NCBI GenBank assembly: GCA_947044365.1
Contig: OX345646.1
Coordinates: 4,008,327 to 4,072,326, forward strand
Length of the DNA: 64,000 nt
Source: Petrosia ficiformis
Taxonomy: Eukaryota; Porifera; Demospongiae; Haplosclerida; Petrosiidae
Direction: 5' to 3'
Both the position numbers and the translations under genes were made by a program. The notes below the pieces were generated by a model. That model worked only from the letters and a program-made list of their open reading frames with translations. It was not told the DNA's origin and searched no databases. This document shows, piece by piece, positions 1-10,623 of the stretch (position 1 is the first letter of the stretch; every line of letters starts with the position of its first letter).

Positions 1-20
1 TATGATCATTACTTTTTCAG

Positions 21-1585
21 ATTAAAAGAGGACATTACTCCATGCATTCTACTGTTTTGAAGGACTACTGCGATGGATTAGTCCTAAAGCAACACCTTCT
101 TTTCTCGTTGTATAATAATGCATTACAAATTCTTCTATACTACGACGATGTTGAAGTGGTAAACCCAATCGGATCACATAGAAAAGTTCATAAGTTAGGT
201 AAGTTTACCATTGGCATATGTAAGTACATGTAAATGTAAATATGTGTTCAATTCAACAGGTGTGTTTTTGTTAGAAGGAACTCTCCAATATGAAACCAAA
301 CTGATCCTACAGCATGTCATTCGACAGAAGTTCATCTCTTATGCCTTGTTTACAAAGACACTAGATGGACTGGAACTAGGATACATGGAGGCAGACAACA
401 AGCCAAGTGAAATGGCATTGGCATCCATAAACTCAAGTGACCGATCTCTTGGACAGAAAGGTATGTTTATCTTTTAACAGGTTAAAATTTAAAGCAGCAT
501 TCTTTCATAGCATCTCAAATGTGGCTCCTGGGTAGACTGCTACCTTATATGATAGGGGCTCATGTGCCTGAGGATGACCCAAATTGGTTGAACTATTGTC
601 TAATGCTCAGCATTGTCGACCTATTGATGGCTCCGGAGATAACTGAAGACGAAGTTGGGGAGTTAACAGTGTTGATCCAAGAACATCATACTGAGTTTGT
701 GCAGCTGTACTCAGCTGATTCTGTGATCCCAAAGCATCACTTCATGATCCACATGCCACGCCTAATATTAAAGTAAGTATTCAGATATGATTTTTGTAGT
801 TTAGATTATATAAAATATCTTTGAAGAAGTGATAGCTTGCATTGCATCTTTTTTTTCTTTCTTCAGATACGGTCCTTTAGTGAAGCATTGGACGATGCGT
901 TATGAAGCGAAGCATAACCATCTGAAGAAATTAGCCCAAAACATTGGGAATTTCATTAATATTCCATGGACTCTAGCTTGCCGTCACCAATACTGGCAAA
1001 GTTACAAATGGCTGGAAGGTGATACCCTGGCAGTAGATGATCCACAGATTGGTCCAGGTAAGTTAATCATTAAACTAGTGGAGAGTTGGTGAAGGGTTAT
1101 ACATGTGTTGTTTTTACCCTTTAAACTCTCTCTTCAGGTGATACTGTTGCTGAACGAGACCGACCATCTAACCTTCTTAGTACTAATGATTGTTTTCAGT
1201 AAGTCGAATTTTATCAGAGATATAGCTATTAATCCCCTTGTTTCTTTGAACTTGCAGAGCAGCCTGGGTGAAAAAAGATGGCATCCTTTATCAGCCAGCA
1301 GCTGTTGTAATCCTTGGAGTGGAAAATGACTTGCCTATATTTGCAAGAATTGAGAAAATCTATATTGTGAACACAGATGATGTTTACTTCCATGTAAGAA
1401 TACTCTCAACAGTGGACTACAATAAGCATTGCCACGTTTTTCTCGTTCACACATCCAATAATTATAACACAATTCCAATCACCAAGTTGTATAATGTTTT
1501 TCCTTTGCATTTAAGAAAAATTTACTTAAAAGGACATTTTTATTCCTGTATTGTTGTCAAATATCATATTGTAAACTCTCTGTAG
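21..1585 (+). CDS. Transposon-like uncharacterised protein, 3' six exons (partial)
   Basis: Six exons join in phase with GT-AG introns: 21-198, 260-460, 511-772, 867-1057, 1138-1198 and 1258-1585. They give 406 residues that end in a stop; the 5' part lies outside the window. The middle region has PKHHFMIHMPRLILKYGPL followed by an RYEAKHNHLKKLA block, then a C-terminal beta-rich segment. From memory, this arrangement recurs in large multi-copy uncharacterised animal proteins that are usually taken to be transposon-derived, comparable to the C-terminal part of CACTA-type transposase ORFs. No catalytic motif is visible in this portion. All introns and the frame are intact, so it could be a recently active or domesticated copy. 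Function unknown; the family assignment is tentative. Confidence 0.6.
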
Positions 1586-2156
1586 TGATTTTTATTTCAT
1601 TAATTCACATGTAGTAAAACATTAATATAAAAAATAAATAAATTAACATATAACAGCATTGGTTGTCATGGTGGAAAGGTGCATGTGTTGACTTTTTCTG
1701 TTCAGATTATAAGCTATACTGCTATATCTGTCTTCATACCTGAGAATATAATTTATGATGCTGATGAATTATTATAATACATAATAATAATATATAACAA
1801 GATACAATGTATACAGATTAAATATTACTACATACAGTTATTATGATTACTGCATGATATCATGATTAATATTATGCTGAGGCTCTAACTGTCTCTTGTA
1901 GCACCCTTTGAGGACTAAAGGGTATTGTAGCTATACCCCATTTCCTTGTCCTCTTGGGTGGGGTATTACGAGAGCACCTTATTTTTAACAGTGTACTGTG
2001 AACTGCATTAGCTTCTGCAAGGTATGCATGTGCTATTGTAACTATGACCATTTTCTAGCTGACTGATGTGTTTAGAACATGTTTAACGTATCAATTCCAT
2101 ATTTGTTGCATGACAGACTGACTGATTTATTGACTGACAGATGGATTTTTGGTGCT
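1586..2156. other. AT-rich intergenic DNA with a small hairpin
   Basis: No coding signal is seen. An imperfect inverted repeat at about 1892-1974 starts with ctcttgtagcaccc and ends with tattacgagag. It looks like a small, decayed MITE-type hairpin. Confidence 0.35.
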
Positions 2157-3017
2157 GAGAGTTGCATAAACATCCCTATGTTGTGTTTACAGTTACTATG
2201 TAGCTACTGTCTATTATTCAAATTATAATTATTATGATAAAAATTAATTATTGCCATTGGTACAAGTGAAAAATATTATTAAAGGCTACTTCCAGACACA
2301 TTGCTGTGACAATGAAAAAGAGAACCAGTAGCCATCAAGAAAGATTCATATTCCAACATCTGATCATGATCATTTCTCTTTGATATATCAGTGATTTGTT
2401 CCCAGTCCCCAAAAAGAAATATCACTATAGTCTTCATCAAGTTGACTGAACACATGAAGTAATCAAATAGTACAGAGGAAATTTGTATGTTCAGTCAAAA
2501 GTGTTTTGTTTACTTACACCACTGTACAGTATATAGTCATACTCACAGCCAGGGTCTTGTTTGCTTAGCATATACTAGTTGTGCCAGAGGAATGTTGCAT
2601 TACATCAAACTTTGTAAACCACATGAATCTTTGGTCCCAAATTTTCAATGATGAAATACAAACTACAGAAGCAAGGGTGTGGCAAGGCCAGCTAGACTAA
2701 CTCCTGGTATTGTTTATAGAGATGTAAACACTGCTATATTACTTCATAATCAGGTCAAAGTACAGACAAGGTCATTATTATTTAATGCTTATTATTTCAA
2801 GACATGATTTTACATGAATGGACTTTAAAAAAAGATTAATAAAATACTGAACTCAGTTTTGGTTACTTGATTCTCGTTTCTCAAAACCACTAGTAAAAGA
2901 CACAAAGCTGTAATATAACAGAAACAAATTTGTAAACAAAACAAATAAACAGAAGATTAGTGATCAACTGACACACTACAAAGTTCAAAGGTGAACATGT
3001 AATTAATGATTGATATT
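2157..3017. repeat. Non-coding flank shared by the three C2 units (copy 0)
   Basis: This stretch matches 15.37-16.05 kb and 42.24-42.89 kb closely, for example the shared segments around aggctacttccagacacat and agacacaaagctgtaatata. It is the downstream flank of a C2 unit on the minus strand and was copied with it. No gene is visible within it. Confidence 0.7.
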
Positions 3018-4664
3018 TCAATAAGTAATATCTCTAGGATCCATACTATCTCTTAAAGAATGCCAATATGTCACCCATTCTCCTGGTTTCCTCATCACCT
3101 CTTCCCAGTGACTGATCTCTTTACCAATACAATCCATATACTCAGGTCGTTTAGTAACCCAATAGGGGATGGTCCCAGTCTGAAACCACCAAGTAATTGA
3201 TTACTACTACCACGATGAGAGTCCCATACTGTCACTTCCAGCACTCTTTTAGTCATCAGATCTTCTTTACTCACTTTCTCATAAATTAACTGTTCCTCCC
3301 AGATTGGAAATAATGTTCCTTGAAGAGCTTTAGTTTTACGTTTTGAAGAACTACTTTTGTCTGGTAATAAGTAGCATTTAACATAGGGGTCAATAGATGA
3401 TTTACCCTTTGGATGTGTCAAGTTTTTAGCTTGTTTAATACTTACAGACAGTGTATAGATTAATGGATTACTGGAATGAGGATTTACACACAATCCAATC
3501 TCTAGTTCACCTGTCGTTAGTTTACTTGTTTCTTTATCTCCAGAAGGTTGCTACAAATCAAAAAATGAAGATAATCAAATGTGTGTAATTAAAGGAAAGT
3601 ATAAATGAGACTATGTGTATAACACACATAGATTTATAATAACAAACACACACACAGACACACAAAGATACACAGGTACACAGAAACTGAGATACCAACA
3701 CACACGCACACACAAACACACTTACTCTATCCAATAGTGTATACCATTGTTGTGTGTTATTTAGATCCAGTGATGAAAGTGGTAAGTATATTTCTCCTAG
3801 AAACTGATTCCTACCAAACCTATCGTAATCCAATACACTCAACCATATAGTATGAGATGATATATCAGAACTAATAATTTTATACTGAGAGAGAGAGACA
3901 GAGAAAAAGAGAGACAGAGACAGAGAGACAGAGACAGACACAGAGACAGAGACAGAGACAGAGAGCTAAACAGAAAGCCAACAAAACTTAGGAAGTATAT
4001 ACTCTTCTTCTTACAAAATGGTAAAACAGTGAGTACCTATAAATACAGGTAAATTAGCTGATGAATAGAATAATGAAAGCACCATGCAATATTCCCAAAC
4101 CAATCACACATACAAACATTCATGTACAGATTATTGTATTTGTTCAAGATGAGCAAAATCAATTACACTGATAAGTTCTAATCATAAATAGGTTCTCAAC
4201 AATTCTTATTTGGTAGACTACTCAGTGGTATGTAGTATTATGTGTATATTCTATTAATTACAATGTACATCATTATGTACCTTCAATGTTTCATTATATA
4301 ATGGTCAAGTGTTTTCTTCTTAATGGACGTCTTTCTCTTGGAACGTTGACTCTTGTCAGGTAACAAATATGTCTTGATATAACTATAATAATAATTAAAC
4401 TTACTAACATGTACATGTACATAATTATGTGTATGTTTATACTTAATTTAATGTAAGCATTTGAATATTATAATACATTATGTACACTACATCATTTATA
4501 TGACTCATTCCCAAACTTTCATTCTATAGTTTTGAAATGTAATTATAAATAACAAGTAGAAAATAGTAAGTATTTTAATGTTCATGTGTTGGAGTGTCCT
4601 TAGAATATGGGAATTAATGAGGTCATACAATCAGATTATCCATTTAGAACACATTCAATATAAC

Positions 4665-5215
4665 ACATTATATGTGCACATAACATTATGTAATCATAAC
4701 TAATAATGTTTATCCTTAAATGCTTGCTGTTAGGCCATTTTGTATAGGAAACCTAATAAACTGATGAGGTATTCAGGTGGAGCAATACCGTATGCCGGGA
4801 AATGTTCGCAGTGGAATAGTTTCGTGAATTTCACGAATTTTACACTACTCGCAAAAATAAAAATCATGAAGATATGAGTGTGGTTGCAAGTAAACACCCC
4901 TCATGAATCGATTATGGCGTCATTGTATCATTACATCAAGTGAAATTCTGCTGTCCCAAGCCTACACGAAGCACTATCTTCAAGTGTCCCTTCTTCTGCC
5001 ATTGATTCATGTCCAACAACAGTCATTGAGGAACTGATCATTGCTACAGAATAGGGATCAGCATCATTTCCAGCTTCTCGCATGGAAGTCAATAGTTCAG
5101 GCCTCATTGCATCAGGAAACCAGACGTCTTTGTAGATATGCTCATACAGCTTTCACAAATAAACACTTGTGTCATTTTTGCACATTGAGTGCACACGTGG
5201 TTTGGCAGAGCTACT
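4665..5215. mobile_element. Insertion in C2 copy 0, repeat with CGCGAA/TTCACGAA motifs
   Basis: Comparison with copies 1 and 2 shows extra DNA here between acacattatat and tggaagtgggtgg. The edges carry ccgtatgccggg and repeated forms of tttcgtgaatttcacgaa and tttcgcgaac. Shorter relatives of the right edge remain at 17.72-17.82 kb and 44.51-44.61 kb. Probably a transposon remnant; the ends are not resolved. Confidence 0.5.
4931..5146 (-). pseudogene. HIRAN-like domain fragment of a transposon-type protein
   Basis: Read on the minus strand from 5146, about 71 codons are open before a stop at 4931. The peptide contains HIYKDVWFPDA, then REAGNDADPYSVAM, then TVVGHES. This is the pattern (YK.(V/I)W.P, RE.GN..DPYAVA, VVGH) of HIRAN-type domains found in many multi-copy invertebrate ORFs. 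No full gene surrounds it. A gene remnant carried by the inserted repeat is the simplest reading. The domain call comes from pattern memory only. Confidence 0.5.
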
Positions 5216-5694
5216 AAAACTGGAAGTGGGTGGTAAAATTGTGTGAAAATATAAATTCGCAAATACTCCAAAATAGGCCTTTCGCGAACATATTTCACCA
5301 CTTGTTCTTCCTGGATAATACATATATATAAATAATAATATTGGGAATAAGAATTTAAAGGTACTAAAGGCAGTAAATTTCAAAAGGTCCCATTTGATAT
5401 CCACACATGTTCACATATAATTATACATATAAATGTACTCACAAATCAGAGAATCCATTTTTATCAGCAGCAGCTAGTCCTCTAGCTCTATTAACATGTA
5501 TTAATAACTGACCATGTTGTAACTCAACTCCTTCACCGCTAATATCATAATCTCCTTTATTCAGTTCCATAGTACTACCAATACGTACTAAACTACCAAA
5601 ACTACTAGTGTGTGATAACTATAATGAAAGAAGTTAATATAACCAATCAACAAGTATAATGTATATGTATATCAAGTTAGATCAATAGATACAT

Positions 5695-6212
5695 CTACAT
5701 GTAGATAGATCTAGATAGATAGATAGATATTTAGATTAAACAAAAGTAATAAAATACATATATATAAACATAATATACACATACATTATGTAGATACACA
5801 CTCAATATACAATACCCGGTATATGCATGTATGTATGTATCTATGATGTATGTACATATGTATATATATGTATGTATGTATGCATGTACGTATATCTATG
5901 TATGTATGCATGTAGTTAACGTATCTATATATATAATTATATACATATATATATATATGCATGCATGTATATATGTATGTAGGTATGTATTTATGTATGT
6001 ATGTATTTATGTATGTACGTATGTATGTATGTATATATGCATGTGTTATACACAGTATAATTATATGCATGTATGTATGTATGTGTATATATGTATGTAT
6101 GTATGTATATATGTACGTATGTATGCATGTATGTATTATGTATACATGCATATATGCATATATGTATGTATGTATGTATGAGTGTATATGTATGTGTATG
6201 GGAATGTATTGA
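5695..6212. repeat. GATA and ATGT tetranucleotide microsatellites
   Basis: Short GATA runs at about 5700-5732 are followed by roughly 380 bases of tatg/atgt/atac units with scattered variants (5816-6212). Long open frames across it on both strands are artefacts of the repeat. Confidence 0.9.
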
Positions 6213-7081
6213 TAAGTAAGTACTTAAAATATAATACTAGTTTTCAATTCATTTCGATATTGCTATGAACATAATAATTATAATTATGCATTGTAATTTA
6301 TTATCTAATATTATATACCGGGGGTACTGCTTTCTGTCATAGTTCTCCTTGCTGCATGCTATCACAGGAATGTGCCTGTAATAACTATAACTCCAGTATT
6401 AATACACTTATAACAGATCCATCATGGCTTGCAAGTGTTATGCTGTTGAAATATTACTAATAATGTGGCAAATTTTATGTGAATGGTTGGACGATACAAA
6501 AGAAGGTCTACAATAAAATTTAAGGGAAACTAGCAATTTGCAGAAGTATAATTCAATTCAGTGCATTAGGTCTGTGTCTCCATGCATTGTTTTATTGCCA
6601 TGTACAGTGAATTTGGCTTAATTGTTTTAAGTAATTAATTTCAAATAATTATGAAACTCTGACCCATAAAAAAGAAACATACATTATATAAACTTGTTGA
6701 TATTCTGAGAAATTGTTTAGCTATAGATTTTTCACACCTATGTTTATCATTGTTAGTTAGTTTGGGATAATGTAAACTGACTTTCACTTCTGCATTAAAG
6801 TATATATACTAGTACTGTTATTATGCAGCCAATAACTGAAACTAATTTATAATTATAAAACAACACTTATAGACTAAATAACTCTGTCTAATGTACATGT
6901 ACATAATAGTTGTAATGTATAGTGCAGTATATTATAAATGCTATAGTACTGGTTATATTATAAATGCTGGCTAAAATTATTATACATTTTAACATTGTTA
7001 TGATATAAATATAACAAACACATTAGATAAATAGGTATACATTATGATAATTAATTTACAATTTAGATACTTCCTTTTCAG

Positions 7082-8746
7082 TTGTTGAAGATGTGCCATT
7101 CATTGAAGTGTTACTCTGAATTCAAATCACGTTGTCCTTCCCTTCCAGCATGGATACTTGTATTATGTCAAGTAGTTTCAGGACTGTGTTTTCATTTAGG
7201 ACTTTATGCTATCTATGATATGCTCACAATACCTGAAAGTCCTTCATGTTGGGCAGTTGTACCTGAAACATACAGAGTGGCTCATTTTATAGCTCCAGGT
7301 ATGTTCTTTAATCTTACAGCACCCTTACTTGGTTGGATATCTGATACTTTTATTGGTAGAGAGAAAGCTATCAATTTGAGTATATGGTCATGTTGGTTTG
7401 GTACTCTATTACAGTGTATCAGTTATTGTATTCAGTATGGATCATGTGGGCTACTTGTTAATATAGCAAAGTATGGAATATCAAGTATAGCATTAGTTTT
7501 CATTATTATTGGGAGTACAGCTTATTCAACCAATGTACTAGCATATGGTTTGGATCAATTGATGGATAAACCTAGTGCACAGATTAGGTCATTTGTACAT
7601 TGGCTTGCGTGGGGAATGATTGTCGGTTCAGTAGTAGGTTATTTGTTGCATTCAAGTGCTAATAATAGGGTCAGATACTCATTAAAAATCCAAATTTTTG
7701 CCATTTTGACATTCTTCACAATATCATTAACTCTAATATTGAAACTAAGAACTGGACATATGTTTGAGGCAAACAATTTACTGCACAAAAATCCTTACAA
7801 GATAATTTTGGAGGTAATTAAGTATGCTTGGAATAATAAGTGTCCTGAGAATAGGAGTGCTCTGACATACTGGGAGAATGAAATACCAAGTAGAATTGAC
7901 TTAGAGAAAAAGAAGTATGGAGGACCATTTCTCGAAGAAGTAGTGGAAGATGTTAAGACATTTTGGAGGATAGTTGCTATGCTGTTAGCCACTGCTGGTT
8001 TTCATATCCCTATTTATTTGGTGGTAATGTCTACAGGAGATTATATGCAATACCTCACAGGTGCTAATAGTGATAATCATTCTTTCTGGTTAAGGAATAC
8101 TTTCTATTATGGTATACTCATTTTCATTCCTATAGTAGAATTTGTAATAATCCCATTGTTTCCAAAAATTGAATATTTCCTTTTGAATTCTGTAAGAATG
8201 ATTGGTGTAGCTTATGTTCTACTTCTAGTATCAATGCTCTTTATGATTATCATTGATGTGATCGGTAATTACCAAACTCCTGGAGAAGTTACATGTCCCC
8301 TGAGGTACTTTGATTATGATCCTGAACTCAACCTCTCTTATCTTGTATACATTATTCCATTAGCAATATTGAGCATTGTAATGACAATTGGTTCTGTATA
8401 TGTATTTGAATTCATATGCAGTCAAGCTCCTATATACATGAGTGGAATTTTGACTGGAGTTTATTGGTTTCTTTTAACAACATTTTACAGTATTGGAGCA
8501 CTTACTGAACTACCATTTGTATTAACTACTCTACAAGGACCTGGAAAACTATCATGTTTGTTTTGGAACCTGTTTCTACAGTTAGTTATTTCACTTCTGG
8601 GTTTCGTTCTTTATTGCTGCATTGCAAAATGGTACCAGCAGAGACAAAGAGGAGACAATTATTATGCTAGGAATGTTATTGAAGAAGTATATGAAAAAAT
8701 GTTACAAGAAGAATCATGGAGTGACAGTATCACAATATCTAATTAA
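7082..8746 (+). CDS. SLC15/POT-like membrane transporter, copy 1
   Basis: A single long coding exon follows an acceptor-like tttccttttcag at 7081; the first ATG is at 7091, giving 551 residues. About twelve hydrophobic segments are visible. GWISDTFIGREKAI near residues 85-100 matches the loop 2-3 motif of the major facilitator superfamily. NVLAYGLDQL near residue 160 resembles the NVxAFGADQF motif of proton-coupled oligopeptide transporters (SLC15/PTR2), and TAGFHIPIYL starts the second half. The ExxER proton-coupling motif expected in helix 1 is absent; VVSGLCFHLGLYA stands there. So substrate and coupling are uncertain. A near-identical paralogue lies at 34.5 kb. A 5' UTR exon upstream is likely but was not found. 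Confidence 0.75.
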   Translation: MLKMCHSLKCYSEFKSRCPSLPAWILVLCQVVSGLCFHLGLYAIYDMLTIPESPSCWAVVPETYRVAHFIAPGMFFNLTAPLLGWISDTFIGREKAINLSIWSCWFGTLLQCISYCIQYGSCGLLVNIAKYGISSIALVFIIIGSTAYSTNVLAYGLDQLMDKPSAQIRSFVHWLAWGMIVGSVVGYLLHSSANNRVRYSLKIQIFAILTFFTISLTLILKLRTGHMFEANNLLHKNPYKIILEVIKYAWNNKCPENRSALTYWENEIPSRIDLEKKKYGGPFLEEVVEDVKTFWRIVAMLLATAGFHIPIYLVVMSTGDYMQYLTGANSDNHSFWLRNTFYYGILIFIPIVEFVIIPLFPKIEYFLLNSVRMIGVAYVLLLVSMLFMIIIDVIGNYQTPGEVTCPLRYFDYDPELNLSYLVYIIPLAILSIVMTIGSVYVFEFICSQAPIYMSGILTGVYWFLLTTFYSIGALTELPFVLTTLQGPGKLSCLFWNLFLQLVISLLGFVLYCCIAKWYQQRQRGDNYYARNVIEEVYEKMLQEESWSDSITISN

Positions 8747-9414
8747 TTATTGCACTATAATCATTCATTGTATTATTTAACACAGTACACACTTTTGTTA
8801 AGCAAAATAAATTTCAAAGTAAGTGTAACATCCTTTTTGTAACAAATTTGCATTATGCAGGTAATAAATATAACAGTTATTATTATGGTTCTGTACATAA
8901 GCGATATAATAGGTGTGTGCTTTCCTTGTGCTTTAATACTGCTATGAATAAGTTATAAAAGAAATATTACTTCAAGGCTTTCTTCAGCTATGTACAAAAG
9001 CTCTCATCATCACCTGTTTATAATTAAAATTTGAATAGGGTCTGTTTGTAGTTGCAAAATTCTGATTTCAGATGTAGTTTTACATTTTCACATATATAGA
9101 TGCTCAATAAAAAAAATTACAAATAAATATGAATAACATATTAATGTCAGACCTATATCAAAGACGCACATGCTTCTGCACATACATTAATTCACACAAA
9201 AATCATATATACAATCTTAAGAATAAATATCCTTTGTTTACATAATAACTAAAAAGAACAATCGAACTACAATGCTACAGTAGCTTATAATTATTTAGAT
9301 ATTGTGATACTATAACCCAGGCAGGGTTCAATCTGCTATAGGGGGGTGGAAGCCTATCCCTCAAAAGGCTTAGCTTCCCCCCAAAAACATTATATAAACA
9401 CTGCCAGTATAGTA
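8747..9414. other. 3' flank of the transporter gene
   Basis: AT-rich, with possible poly(A) signals (aaataaa-like at about 8806). It is shared in part with 36.2-36.7 kb. No gene is seen. Confidence 0.4.
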
Positions 9415-10370
9415 CTTTCTCATATATTTCTTCAATAACTTCTGAAACATAATACTGGTCTCCCCTTTGTCTTTAACAGCAAAGATCCACAAGAGGGAAA
9501 TAACTAACTGTAAAAACAGGGTCCAAAACAAACATGATATTTATAGTTTTCCAGGTCCTTGTAGAGTGGTTAATACAAACGGTAGTTTAATAAGTACTCC
9601 AATATAGTAAAATGTTGTTAAAAGACATCAGTCAAAATTCTACTCATGTATATAGGAACTTAAACATCAAATTGATATACTGAACTAATTATCGATATAT
9701 TCGCATCAATACTAGAAGGAGAATATAAGCTAAAATGAATCATTCAATTTTTGGAATTATTACAAATTCAAGTTGAGGAATGAAAATGCGTATATATACC
9801 AAAATAGGGTATTCCATATCCATAGTAATTAGTGTCACTATGAGGTATTGCATGTAATCTTCTGTAGACATTATTACCAAAATGATAGGAATATGAATAT
9901 GTAAAGATTTTTATGCAGTAGATTGCTTGCCTCAAACATATGTCCAGTTCTTAGTTTCAGTATTAGAGTTAAATAATGAGGAATATCAAAATGGTAAAAA
10001 AAATGACATGATTTGTGCACCAGCTTTACCATTAGCTGGTGTAAACCATGTATGCTAGTACATTGGTTAAAAAACCTGTACACTCCCATTCAGTAATGCT
10101 ACACTTGATATCCCGCTATATTAACTGATATTCCACATGTTCCATACTGAATATAATAACTGATATACACTGTAATATAGTATCGAATCAAGATGGCCAT
10201 AAACTGAAATTGATAGCTTTCTCTCTACCAATAAAAGCCAACAAGTAATGTGTGCTGTAAGATTAAAGAACATACCTGGAGCTATAAAATAAGCCACTCT
10301 GTATGTTTCAGGTACACCTGCCTAACATGAAGGACTCTCTGGTTTTATAAGGATATCAAATATATATAAT
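9415..10370 (-). pseudogene. Inverted transporter pseudogene next to copy 1
   Basis: Minus-strand remnants match the adjacent transporter from its C-terminal end (about 9420, reverse complement of the GDNYYARNVIEEV codons) to its N-terminal part (about 10345, SPSCW region). Large internal deletions, frame breaks and stops separate the pieces. It lies tail to tail with the intact gene. The equivalent remnant in copy 2 is at 36.7-37.3 kb. Confidence 0.75.
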
Positions 10371-10623
10371 AGCATAACTGAATAGTACTCGTCAGATAAA
10401 TAGAATGGTAGTGTCTAACTCTTTTAAAATAAGGATTAACAAGGAATATGTGTGGTCATTAATACTTGAAAGATTCACAGACACCATAAGATATTTGTTG
10501 AACATTCATACATAGCTAGTAAGTATTTCAAATAGTAATTGATTTGATTGTGAATAACAACATTTAAGTCACAAGTGATGAAAACAAATTAAAAGAGAAT
10601 GTAATTGTCTTGCTGTAGAAAAT

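Larger units (their letters stand above)
3018..5618 (-). pseudogene. Tandem C2-domain unit, copy 0 (C2A-C2B pseudogene)
   Basis: Four exon equivalents are recognisable by comparison with the intact unit at 42.9-44.9 kb: C2A exon 1 (5443-5618), C2A exon 2 (4281-4382), C2A exon 3 (3726-3884) and the C2B exon (3018-3550). Splice sites are kept, but the reading frame is broken. Exon 2 lacks one base (ggtcaag instead of ggatcaag). The C2B exon lacks 8 bases near 3160, after LGPSPIG. Exon 1 has a 9-base in-frame deletion, and the conserved SDP at its end is changed to SDF. An insertion of about 550 bp with a HIRAN-like fragment lies in the first intron. The unit is most likely dead. Confidence 0.75.

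Noticed and set aside
5786..6212. Open frames rich in Met, Tyr, Cys and Val on both strands
   Set aside because: Tetranucleotide microsatellite; no splice or start context.
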